Assembly: GCF_052114605.1 (NCBI RefSeq)
Contig: NZ_JBFRFB010000004.1
Span: 1 to 64,000, forward strand
Source: Microvirga sp052114605
Lineage (GTDB): Bacteria; Pseudomonadota; Alphaproteobacteria; Rhizobiales; Beijerinckiaceae
Direction: 5' to 3'
DNA: 64,000 nucleotides
Positions 17,681 through 25,233 of the stretch are shown here, one piece after another. The notes under the pieces were generated by a model. The model saw only the letters and a list, made by a program, of their open reading frames with translations, made no database searches and was not told the origin of the DNA. The first letter of the stretch is position 1. Every line of letters begins with the position of its first letter. A program made the position numbers and the translations under genes.

Positions 17681-18973
17681 TCAGCCCTCGATAGGCTCCT
17701 GGCCGACAAGCTCGATGCCGAAGCCGCTGAGACCCACGAAGGAGCGGCTCGATGTGCTTGTCAGGTTGAGAATGGAGCTGACGCCGATATCCTTGAGGAT
17801 CTGCGCGCCGAGGCCGACTTCGCGCCACTGGCTCTGTCGCTGGGCTTCCGATGCGGTCTCGTCCATCTCGGAGAAGCTGATGGTGGGAACGCCAGCCGTG
17901 CCGTCGCGCAGATAGACCAGCACGCCCCTGCCCTCCTTCACGAAACGCTGGAGCGACGCATTCACCATCTTGCCGCCCTCGAACACGTCGGTGAGCGCAT
18001 TGGCGCGGTGCAGGCGCACGGGAATATTCGTGCCGTCGCCGATGCGGCCATGCACGAGCGCGATGTGCTGCACGCTGTCGAACGGCGTCGAATAAGCATA
18101 GCCCGTGAACGAGCCCCATTGCGTCTCCACCGGAAAGGTGGCGATACGCTCCACGAGCTTCTCGCGCGACTGGCGATAGGAGATGAGGTCCGCCACCGAG
18201 ATGCGCTTGAGATCGTGCTTCTCGGCGAAGGCATCGATCTGCGCGCCCTTCATGACGGTGCCGTCATCGTTGGCAAGTTCGCAGATCACGCCCACCGGCG
18301 GCAGGCTCGCGAGCTTGCACAGATCGACCGCCGCCTCCGTATGGCCGGAGCGCATGAGCACGCCGCCATCCTTGGCGATGAGCGGAAACACGTGGCCAGG
18401 GCGGACGAAATCGGTGGCGCCCATATTGTGGTTGGCGAGCGCCCGCACCGTGTTGGAGCGCTGCTCGGCGGAAATACCGGTGGTGAGCCCGTGCTTCACG
18501 TCGACGGTGACCGTGAAGGCCGTACCGAGCGGCGCATCGTTGGAGGCCACCATCGGATCGAGGCGCAGGCGGCGCGCCTCCGCGACGGTCAACGGAGCAC
18601 AGACGATGCCGCAAGTGTTGCGGATGATGAAGGCCATCTGCTCCGGCGTGCAGAGTGAGGCGGCGACGATCAGGTCGCCTTCGTTCTCGCGGTCGTCGTC
18701 ATCGGTCACGATGACGATTTCACCACGGGCGAAAGCCTCGATGGCTTCATTGACGGAATTCGGCATCAAGGCCTCCTGAGCGGATTTGGGCAGGAAATCG
18801 TTAGGCGTGACGGCGCCACGGGTTTCACGGGCAATCAATTCCGCCGTGTCCCGGGACAGCCAGGCCTGTTCGGAATTGCACATCTGGGTGATGGCACCGG
18901 GAGTCACGCCGATCCGCCGTGCGAATTCCACACGCGAGACGCCATTGCGGGACAACCATTCAGCCAGTTTCAT
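17681..18973 (-). CDS. ribB: DNA-binding HTH / DHBP synthase (RibB) / RibA-like fusion
   Basis: 430 residues in three parts. Residues 1-60 form an XRE-type helix-turn-helix (VEFARRIGVTPGAITQM). Residues 70-275 are 3,4-dihydroxy-2-butanone 4-phosphate synthase with DRENEGD at 94-100 and the HTEAAVDL signature at 211-218, converting ribulose 5-phosphate to the four-carbon riboflavin precursor. Residues 280-430 resemble GTP cyclohydrolase II but contain no cysteine at all, so the zinc site of an active RibA is missing; this layout is known in alphaproteobacteria as RibBX. No FMN riboswitch is visible upstream. A 19-bp palindrome at 18998-19016 lies 25 bp before the ATG and could be the target of the fused HTH. 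It follows aroC after 67 bp. Confidence 0.9.
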   Translation of the reverse strand: MKLAEWLSRNGVSRVEFARRIGVTPGAITQMCNSEQAWLSRDTAELIARETRGAVTPNDFLPKSAQEALMPNSVNEAIEAFARGEIVIVTDDDDRENEGDLIVAASLCTPEQMAFIIRNTCGIVCAPLTVAEARRLRLDPMVASNDAPLGTAFTVTVDVKHGLTTGISAEQRSNTVRALANHNMGATDFVRPGHVFPLIAKDGGVLMRSGHTEAAVDLCKLASLPPVGVICELANDDGTVMKGAQIDAFAEKHDLKRISVADLISYRQSREKLVERIATFPVETQWGSFTGYAYSTPFDSVQHIALVHGRIGDGTNIPVRLHRANALTDVFEGGKMVNASLQRFVKEGRGVLVYLRDGTAGVPTISFSEMDETASEAQRQSQWREVGLGAQILKDIGVSSILNLTSTSSRSFVGLSGFGIELVGQEPIEG

Positions 18974-18997
18974 GCCGATTGGTTAGCCGATGAGTCG

Positions 18998-19016
18998 ATT
19001 TTAGTAAAACTAAAAT
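18998..19016. promoter_or_regulatory. palindrome upstream of the HTH-ribB gene
   Basis: ATTTTAGT AAA ACTAAAAT: perfect 8-bp arms around 3 bases, 25 bp upstream of the ribB ATG and overlapping its expected promoter. It is AT-rich in a GC-rich region. Its position suggests an operator, possibly bound by the gene product itself. Confidence 0.5.
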
Positions 19017-19040
19017 TTGCTGATTATTAGGCAGCGCCTC

Positions 19041-20156
19041 TCAGGCCGGGAACGGCCAGGATGGTCCTGCGCCCACCTGTCCGCGATGGCGCAAGACGTG
19101 GTCTGCGAGTACGCAAGCGACCATGGCCTCGCCCACCGGCACCGCACGGATGCCGACGCAGGGGTCATGCCGCCCCTTGGTCATGACCTCAGCCTCGGCG
19201 CCTGAGCGCGTGACGCTGGAGCGCGGGGTCAGGATCGAGGATGTGGGCTTCACGGCGAAGCGGCACACGACCGGTTGACCCGTGGAGATGCCGCCGAGAA
19301 CGCCGCCAGCATGGTTTGACAGGAAGGTCGGCGCGCCCTGGTTGCCGGAGCGCATCTCGTCGGCATTCTCCTCGCCGCGCAGCGCCGCCGCCGCGAAACC
19401 GTCGCCGATCTCGACGCCCTTCACCGCGTTGATGGACATGAGCGCGGAGGCGAGATCGGAATCGAGCTTGCCGTAGATCGGCGCACCCAGGCCTGCCGGG
19501 ACGCCCTCGGCCACGATTTCGAGCACCGCGCCAATGGAGGAGCCGGCCTTGCGCAGGCCGTCGAGATATTCCTCGTAGAAAGCGGCCGCCTTCGCATCCG
19601 GGCAGAAGAACGGGTTGCGGGAGATCTCCCCCCAGTCCCAATTGCCCCGGTCGATGGCATGCGGCCCCATCTGCACGAGCGCGCCACGGATGGTGACGCC
19701 GGAGAGAACCTTGCGTGCGACCGCGCCCGCCGCGACCCTTGCCGCTGTCTCGCGCGCCGAGGAGCGCCCGCCGCCGCGATAATCGCGGATGCCATATTTG
19801 ACGTCATAGGTGAAATCGGCATGGCCCGGACGGTAGGAATTCTTGATCTCGGAATAATCCTTCGAGCGCTGGTCCACATTCTCGATGAGAAGCGCAATCG
19901 GCGTGCCTGTCGTCACCTGCTGGCCCGTGCGCTCATCCATGAACACGCCGGAGAGGATTTTTACCTGATCCGGCTCCTGGCGTTGTGTCGTGAACCGCGA
20001 CTGGCCGGGACGGCGCCGGTCGAGCTCCGCCTGAATCTCCGCCGCATCGATGGGGATCATGGGCGGGCAGCCGTCGATGACGCAGCCGAGAGCTGGCCCA
20101 TGGCTTTCGCCGAAGGTGGTGACGCGGAAAAGGTGACCGAAGGTATTGTGGGACAT
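19041..20156 (-). CDS. aroC: chorismate synthase AroC
   Basis: 371 residues, normal length. Converts EPSP to chorismate with reduced FMN. Motifs: MSHNTFGHLFRVTTFGESHGPALG at the N-terminus, RRRPGQSRFTTQRQEPD, YRPGHADFTYDVKYGIRDYRGGGRSSARETA with the catalytic loop, and GNQGAPTFLSNHAGGVLGGISTGQP. Transcribed ahead of the ribB fusion. A palindromic repeat cluster begins 31 bp upstream of its start, which may have displaced its ancestral neighbours. Confidence 0.96.
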   Translation of the reverse strand: MSHNTFGHLFRVTTFGESHGPALGCVIDGCPPMIPIDAAEIQAELDRRRPGQSRFTTQRQEPDQVKILSGVFMDERTGQQVTTGTPIALLIENVDQRSKDYSEIKNSYRPGHADFTYDVKYGIRDYRGGGRSSARETAARVAAGAVARKVLSGVTIRGALVQMGPHAIDRGNWDWGEISRNPFFCPDAKAAAFYEEYLDGLRKAGSSIGAVLEIVAEGVPAGLGAPIYGKLDSDLASALMSINAVKGVEIGDGFAAAALRGEENADEMRSGNQGAPTFLSNHAGGVLGGISTGQPVVCRFAVKPTSSILTPRSSVTRSGAEAEVMTKGRHDPCVGIRAVPVGEAMVACVLADHVLRHRGQVGAGPSWPFPA

Positions 20157-20187
20157 GGCGCTTCTTCGAGGTTCAAGGCGTCATAAA

Positions 20188-20230
20188 GCATTTTTCGGCG
20201 AAGTGGACCCGGTTCGCCGCCAAAAAATGC
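20188..20230. repeat. interspersed palindrome with GTGGACCCGG core, copy 2
   Basis: GCATTTTTCGGCGAA, core GTGGACCCGG (20203-20212), then TTCGCCG and AAAAAATGC. Arms pair except for a small bulge. Shares the core with copy 1 at 7147-7192 and its arm sequence with copy 3 at 29733-29774. Confidence 0.8.
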
Positions 20231-20245
20231 GAAACATCAAAGACG

Positions 20246-20277
20246 AGAGCCGTTTCCACGAATGTGGAAACGGCTCT
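20246..20277. repeat. perfect 14-bp hairpin adjoining repeat copy 2
   Basis: AGAGCCGTTTCCAC (20246-20259) and its exact complement (20264-20277) around the loop GAAT. It sits between the aroC start and the mocR stop. No U-run, so it is more likely part of the repeat unit than a terminator, though it could help end mocR transcription. Confidence 0.7.
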
Positions 20278-20297
20278 AGAACCAAAGCGGGCGGGTG

Positions 20298-21710
20298 TCA
20301 CGCCCCACATGAGAGCCGTATAGCCTTCTCGATGATCGGAAAAACCCGGTCCTCGCATTGGGCCACGTTGAACCGGAGAAATCCGGCCATCGTCTGGGAT
20401 GGACTGAAGACATTGCCCGGCGCAAGGACGGCGCCATCGGCCAGAGCGAGACGCGCAACCTCAGCGCCGTCCACGCCGTCCGGCAGCCGGCACCAGAGAA
20501 GCATGCCCGCCTTGGGCACGAGCCACGGCTCGATCCCGAGCGCCCTCAGCCGCGGGACGACAGACGCCCGTGCCTTGGCAAGCCGCACCCGAAGGGCTTC
20601 CTTGTGCTTGTGATAGGCGCCGCTGCTCAGAACGCTTAAGGCCAGCTCTTCCGAGAGGCGATTGCTGGAAAAGCCCGTCGCGATGCGATGATCGATGAGC
20701 TTGTCGATCCAATCCGGCCGGGCCGCGATGTAGCCGCACCGGAACGACGCCGACAGGGTCTTGGAGAAGCTGCCGACCCGCACCACGCGGCTGAGACCGT
20801 CGAGAGCCGCCAGTCGCGGCGCGGGATCGATCTCGAAATCCGCGAGAATATCGTCCTCGACGATGAGAAGCTCGTGAGCCTCGGCAAGTTTGAGGAGCTT
20901 GTGAGCCGTCACGGCGGACAGGGTCGCGCCCGTGGGATTATGGATCCCGGAATTCGTGATGTAGAGGCGCGGCCGATGAGCGGAGAGCGCTTCCTCGAAG
21001 AGGCCGATATCGGGGCCGGTAGGCGTATAGGGAACGCCTACGACCTTCACCTGATGGGCGCGCAGCAGCGCCAGAAAGTTGAAATAGCAGGGATCGTCCA
21101 CCAGCACGGTGTCGCCGGGACGCAGCAGCAGCCGACAGACGAGGTCGATGGCCTGCGTGCCCGAATCCGTCAGCAGGATCTGGTCAGGAGCTGCCGCGAA
21201 ACCCTGCTCCATCATGCGCCGCGACAGGTACTGTCGCAGGGCCGGCAATCCGAGAGGGGAGCCGTAATCCGTGAGCCCGACCGGATCCTTCATCCTGGAG
21301 AGGGAGCGCAATGAGCGGCGGATCTCCTCCGTGGGCATCCAGTGGCTCGGAAGCCAGCCGCAACCCGGCTTCAGCATAGAGCCGCCCGCCTCCAGCGATT
21401 GCCGCGAGACCCAGAACGGATCGATGGAGCGGTCGAGACGCGGAGCGATATCCGCCAGGGACACGGGGGAATGAGGGGCCGCGCTGTAGAAGCCCGAACC
21501 TGGCTTGGAGCGGATAATGCCCTCCGCCATCAGCCGGTCATAGGCTTCCACGACCGTCGATTTGGACACTTGCATCGCCTCGGCGGTGGAGCGGATCGAG
21601 GGAAGCTTCGCGCCCTGAGCCAGAAGCCTGCTGGCGATCTGGTTGCGGATCCCCCGCATGACCCGTTCGATCTGCGTTTCGGAGCGTTGCCCGATGGAGG
21701 CATCATCCAC
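20298..21710 (-). CDS. MocR-type PLP-dependent transcriptional regulator
   Basis: 470 residues from a GTG at 21710 that has GGGAGC a few bases upstream; the frame runs to 21944, but that part crosses the divergent gene. Residues 1-75 are a GntR-type winged helix (QIERVMRGIRNQIASRLLAQG, AMQVSKSTVVEAYDRLMAEGII). The rest is a fold-type I aminotransferase domain with the PLP lysine in VGSFSKTLSASFRCGY, plus DYGSPLGLPALRQYL and NSGIHNPTGATLS. MocR proteins usually regulate a neighbouring transport or vitamin-B6 gene; here the EamA transporter is divergent and shares the promoter region with a near-ideal palindrome. Confidence 0.9.
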   Translation of the reverse strand: MDDASIGQRSETQIERVMRGIRNQIASRLLAQGAKLPSIRSTAEAMQVSKSTVVEAYDRLMAEGIIRSKPGSGFYSAAPHSPVSLADIAPRLDRSIDPFWVSRQSLEAGGSMLKPGCGWLPSHWMPTEEIRRSLRSLSRMKDPVGLTDYGSPLGLPALRQYLSRRMMEQGFAAAPDQILLTDSGTQAIDLVCRLLLRPGDTVLVDDPCYFNFLALLRAHQVKVVGVPYTPTGPDIGLFEEALSAHRPRLYITNSGIHNPTGATLSAVTAHKLLKLAEAHELLIVEDDILADFEIDPAPRLAALDGLSRVVRVGSFSKTLSASFRCGYIAARPDWIDKLIDHRIATGFSSNRLSEELALSVLSSGAYHKHKEALRVRLAKARASVVPRLRALGIEPWLVPKAGMLLWCRLPDGVDGAEVARLALADGAVLAPGNVFSPSQTMAGFLRFNVAQCEDRVFPIIEKAIRLSCGA

Positions 21711-21731
21711 TGTACTGCTCCCGATCCCATG

Positions 21732-21749
21732 ACAGTTTGAACAAACTGT
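21732..21749. promoter_or_regulatory. operator-like palindrome in the mocR-eamA divergent promoter
   Basis: ACAGTTTG AA CAAACTGT, perfect 8-bp arms around 2 bases, 22 bp upstream of the mocR GTG and 65 bp upstream of the transporter ATG. It is the obvious candidate binding site for the MocR product. Confidence 0.6.
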
Positions 21750-21813
21750 ACCGGACCGTATCTGGGAAATCCATGCCGCTTGATGGAAAAGGGAACGAAA
21801 CCGGGAGGGGCAT

Positions 21814-22737
21814 ATGGACAGAACGACCGAGGGATGGATTTGCGGGCTGCTGGGCGTCGTGATCTTCAGCGGATCGCTTCCCGCAACGCGCATCGCCGTA
21901 TCGGATTTCGATCCGTTCTTTCTCACCCTTGCACGAGCTACCATCGCGGGCGTTCTGGCGGCGGCCCTTCTCGCTGCCTTGAGGCAGCGAAAGCCCGATC
22001 GGGAGGATTACATCCCGCTCGCCGTGGTCTCGGCGGGCGTGGTCATCGGCTTTCCGCTTCTGACCGCCCTTGCCTTGCAATATATCGCCGCCAGCCGATC
22101 CATCGTGTTCATCGGCCTCCTCCCCCTCACGACAGCTATCTTCGGGGTCATCCGGAACGGGGAGCGGCCAAGGGTGGCGTTCTGGATATTTTCAAGTCTA
22201 GGCGCGGCGCTGGTGACCGGGTATGCCCTGGCCAATGGAGGCTCCGCTTCCGCGATGGGAGATTGCCTGATGCTGGGAGCGATCCTGCTCTGCGGTCTCG
22301 GCTATGCGGAAGGCGCGAAGCTGTCGCACAAGCTCGGAGGCTGGCAGGTCATTTCGTGGGCGCTCGTCCTCACGCTGCCGCTGATGGTTGCGGGGACCCT
22401 CCTGACCCTTCCCGCGAGTTGGAGCGGAATCGGGATGCCGGCCTGGCTCGGCCTCGCTTATGTCTCCCTGTTCTCCATGCTGATCGGCTTCGTCTTCTGG
22501 TACCGGGGCCTTGTCCTTGGCGGCATCGCGGGAGTGGGACAGCTCCAGCTTTTGCAACCCTTCCTGGGACTCATGCTGGCCGCTCTGCTTCTGAAGGAGA
22601 CGGTCGGATGGCAGATGGTCGCCGTGACCGCCGCCGTCATTCTCTGCGTCATCGGAGCCAAGCGCTTCGCCAAGCCGCAAGACGCGGATGCCGAAAGCAT
22701 TCCGGAGACAGAAGCCGGTGCCCCTCTCCAACGATAA
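21814..22737 (+). CDS. EamA/DMT family transporter
   Basis: 307 residues with about ten hydrophobic helices in two EamA repeats, typical of drug/metabolite exporters. Starts MDRTTEGWICGLLGVVIFSG, with GSLPATRIAVSDFDPFFLTLARA as the first-repeat signature and SLFSMLIGFVFWYRGLVLGGIAGVGQLQLLQPFLG in the second. GGGAGGGG lies a few bases before the ATG. Inner-membrane exporter of an unknown small molecule, likely controlled by the divergent MocR. Ends at a terminator. Confidence 0.88.
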   Translation: MDRTTEGWICGLLGVVIFSGSLPATRIAVSDFDPFFLTLARATIAGVLAAALLAALRQRKPDREDYIPLAVVSAGVVIGFPLLTALALQYIAASRSIVFIGLLPLTTAIFGVIRNGERPRVAFWIFSSLGAALVTGYALANGGSASAMGDCLMLGAILLCGLGYAEGAKLSHKLGGWQVISWALVLTLPLMVAGTLLTLPASWSGIGMPAWLGLAYVSLFSMLIGFVFWYRGLVLGGIAGVGQLQLLQPFLGLMLAALLLKETVGWQMVAVTAAVILCVIGAKRFAKPQDADAESIPETEAGAPLQR

Positions 22738-22768
22738 AGGCGGCCCCAGATGCGAGGCCGCCTTTGTC
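22736..22768. terminator. rho-independent terminator
   Basis: AAAGGCGGCC pairs with GGCCGCCTTT around a short loop, overlapping the eamA stop codon. The T-run is only three bases on the plus strand, but the flanking A residues give a similar stem for the convergent secreted-protein gene. Confidence 0.65.
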
Positions 22769-22784
22769 ACTCTGGTCGCGGCTT

Positions 22785-23177
22785 TTACTGAACCGTGATG
22801 CGGTACGTGTAGGTGCGGAGCGTCGGAACGTTGAGGTCGTTGGAGCTCCACGGGACATTCAGAGAGACCTCATCCGTGCCCTTGAAGCCCTTGTTCGGCG
22901 TGTAGACGTATGCAAGCCCCTTTATCGTTCTGCCAGCGCAGCGGTCTTCCTTACCAAGCGTGGTCTGGTACGGCACGATTTTGAGAGCGCCGTTCGCCGG
23001 AGCCTGCTTGATCTTTACGTCGGGAATGATCGACGGATAGCAGGTATCGACCTCATACCCGAAGAAACCACCGATGGCCGTAGGGGTATTCGCCTTGACG
23101 TTCCGATCCGCCGTTTGAGCGGAGGCAGAACCTGCGGCGAGGGTGAGGCCGGCCAGGACGACGAGTGCGCGATACAT
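22785..23177 (-). CDS. secreted hypothetical protein, 130 aa
   Basis: Signal peptide MYRALVVLAGLTLAAGSASAQ with cleavage expected after ASA. The mature part is about 109 residues, beta-rich, with two cysteines and the motif FKGTDEVSLNVPW, which resembles Ig/cadherin-like repeats ending in TYTYRITVQ. Probably periplasmic. No function recognised. Convergent with the EamA gene. The longer frame start at 23201 is less likely because MYRALVV begins a standard signal peptide. Confidence 0.7.
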   Translation of the reverse strand: MYRALVVLAGLTLAAGSASAQTADRNVKANTPTAIGGFFGYEVDTCYPSIIPDVKIKQAPANGALKIVPYQTTLGKEDRCAGRTIKGLAYVYTPNKGFKGTDEVSLNVPWSSNDLNVPTLRTYTYRITVQ

Positions 23178-23354
23178 GGTGGAGAAACCTTTTATGCACA
23201 TATGATACTTTGTGTCTTAATGTGCATACTTTCCCAAAGACGGCAATATGGAGAGCGTAAGCTCCCCACAGCATCCCCGGCTTTGTGTCGGTGGTCTATG
23301 CCATCTTCTATTCGGGATACTTCATCATGAGGGCCTGGCCGGAAAAGGATAAAG

Positions 23355-23570
23355 CGCATGTTTCCCTCCCCCTTGTGGGGAGGGCTAGGGTGGGGGTGGC
23401 GGCGGTATGCTGGTCCAGTTCGTCGCCACCCCCCAGCTCCAACTCCTCCCCATCGCAAGTCGAGTGTTCCCGATTGCGCCAGACAGAAGACAAGTCTCGG
23501 CCAAGCCCGAGGCTTGTGGGGAGGGGGCTACCGGCGCTTGATCAGCCGGACACTCAGAATGAAGGATAAG
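23355..23570. repeat. interspersed repeat, CCCTCCCCC/GGGGGTGG family, copy 1
   Basis: The 473-bp gap 23178-23650 holds no gene. Its centre is a long mosaic repeat: CCCTCCCCCTTGTGGGGAGGG, GGTGGGGGTGGCGG, TGGTCCAGTTCGTCGCCA, CCATCGCAAGTCG and a mirrored AGCCCGAGGCTTGTGGGGAGG. The same modules in inverted order form copy 2 at 53456-53630; a short version is at 35980-36077. Confidence 0.8.
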
Positions 23571-23650
23571 GAGCAAGGTGAGGCGCGGGTAACCCGGCCA
23601 AGCCCGACCGGGAGGACAAGTGCTAAATCAGCAGGACGCTGCAAGCCCCC

Positions 23651-24244
23651 TCACACCCAGCGGTGATTGCGGCCTTCGATCACGAGCACCCTGCCCTGCC
23701 AGATATCCATGCTGGCGGCCTGGCGTGAGTTGATGCCGCAACAGACGGCGAGGAAGGCGCGGGCGACGCCGCCATGGGCGACGATGACCGTCTCACGGGT
23801 GAGGTCGTCGATAACGGGGCGCAGGCGGTCGGTGAGCATGGCGTAGCTCTCGCCGCCGCCGGGAGGCGCGTAGTTCCACTTGTCGCGCTCGCGAAGCGCC
23901 GCCATCTGCGGCTCGGCCTTGCGGACTTCCTTCCAGGTCATGCCTTCCCAGGAACCGAAGGTGATCTCGACCAGGCGCTCGTCGAGCCTGTAGCCCTCCG
24001 GATGAAGGCCGATGGCGGTACGCAGGATTTCCATGGTCTCGCGGGTGCGCAGCATCGGGCTCGCCAGATAGGCAAGGTCCTCGTAATGCGGAACGATGGA
24101 TTGCAGACGCCGCCCTGCCTCCTCGGCCTGAACGCGGCCGAGATCGTTGAGCGGGATGTCCTTCTGCCCCTGCAGCCTGCCCTCAAGATTCCAGTCCGTC
24201 TCGCCATGGCGAATGAAGTAGATCGTCGGGCGAGACAAGGTCAT
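23651..24244 (-). CDS. histidine phosphatase family protein (phosphoglycerate-mutase-like)
   Basis: 197 residues. TIYFIRHGETDWNLEGRLQG carries the catalytic RHGE; LASPMLRTRETMEI and VVAHGGVARAFLAV supply the second arginine and histidine. Belongs to the cofactor-dependent branch but could be a phosphatase rather than a mutase. Immediately downstream of fabI (29 bp) and probably in its operon. Confidence 0.88.
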   Translation of the reverse strand: MTLSRPTIYFIRHGETDWNLEGRLQGQKDIPLNDLGRVQAEEAGRRLQSIVPHYEDLAYLASPMLRTRETMEILRTAIGLHPEGYRLDERLVEITFGSWEGMTWKEVRKAEPQMAALRERDKWNYAPPGGGESYAMLTDRLRPVIDDLTRETVIVAHGGVARAFLAVCCGINSRQAASMDIWQGRVLVIEGRNHRWV

Positions 24245-24273
24245 GGCAGGTCAGGCTACTCTTCTTAAAGGGG

Positions 24274-25098
24274 TTACTCTTTGTCGAGGGAGAGGTCCGG
24301 CGCTTCCGGGTTCTTCATGCCGACCACGTGGTAGCCCGCATCCACATGCAGGATCTCGCCGGTCATGCCGCGGGACATGTCGGAGACGAGATAGGCAGCC
24401 GTCTCGCCGACTTCCTCGATGGTGACCGTGCGGCGCAGCGGCGAGTTGTACTCGTTCCACTTCAGAATGTAGCGGAAATCGCCGATCCCGGAGGCGGCGA
24501 GCGTCTTGATCGGCCCCGCCGAGATGGCGTTGACGCGGATGTTCTTGGGGCCCAGATCGGCAGCGAGATAGCGCACCGAAGCCTCGAGAGCGGCCTTGGC
24601 CACGCCCATGACATTGTAGTGCGGCATCCACTTCTCAGCACCGTAATAGGTGAGCGTCAGCATGGAGCCGCCGTCTGTCATCAGCTTTTCGGCGCGTTGC
24701 GCGATGGCTGTGAAGGAATAGCAGGAGATGAGCAGCGACTTGGTGAAGTTGCCTTCAGTGGTCTCGACATAGCGGCCCGTCAGCTCGTCCTTGTCGGAGA
24801 AGGCGATGCAGTGGATGACGAAGTCGATGGAGCCCCAGAGGCGCTTCACTTCCTCGAACACGGCGTCGATGGTGGCGCCGTCCGTCACGTCGCAATGGCC
24901 GACGACATGGGCGTCGAGTTCCTTCGCCAGTGGCTCGACACGCTTCTTGAGAGCGTCGCCCTGATATGTGAAGGCGAGTTCCGCGCCGTGCTGGCGGGCA
25001 GCCTGCGCAATGCCCCAGGCGATCGAACGGTTGTTCGCCACGCCCATCACCAAGCCACGCTTACCGGCCAGGATGCCGTGGGCCTTTGTCTCCGCCAT
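24274..25098 (-). CDS. fabI: enoyl-[acyl-carrier-protein] reductase (NADH) FabI
   Basis: 274 residues. Reduces trans-2-enoyl-ACP in the last step of fatty-acid elongation. GKRGLVMGVANNRSIAWGIA is the NADH-binding opening of FabI, and the active-site series Tyr-x9-Tyr with NVMGVAKAALEASVRYLA gives the Tyr and Lys of the triad. GPIKTLAASGIGDF follows. Upstream is a DnaJ-like gene, downstream a histidine phosphatase, an order common in rhizobia. Confidence 0.95.
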   Translation of the reverse strand: MAETKAHGILAGKRGLVMGVANNRSIAWGIAQAARQHGAELAFTYQGDALKKRVEPLAKELDAHVVGHCDVTDGATIDAVFEEVKRLWGSIDFVIHCIAFSDKDELTGRYVETTEGNFTKSLLISCYSFTAIAQRAEKLMTDGGSMLTLTYYGAEKWMPHYNVMGVAKAALEASVRYLAADLGPKNIRVNAISAGPIKTLAASGIGDFRYILKWNEYNSPLRRTVTIEEVGETAAYLVSDMSRGMTGEILHVDAGYHVVGMKNPEAPDLSLDKE

Positions 25099-25233
25099 GA
25101 TTCACCTAGATCGTCGCTGGACAGATTGGAAAGAGCGGCTTCTTTAGCCGACCCGGCAACGAGGGGGAAGCCCTCTTAAGACGGAGCGCCCGAATCCAGG
25201 TGCAATAATGTAAATTTTTGTATTTGGGACAGG

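Noticed and set aside
18974..19040. FMN riboswitch in front of ribB
   Set aside because: Only 67 bp separate aroC and ribB, too short for the roughly 140-nt RFN element, and none of its conserved blocks is seen.
23178..23650. Insertion sequence or transposase remnant in the gap
   Set aside because: The gap consists of palindromic repeat modules; no transposase-like reading frame or target duplication is seen.
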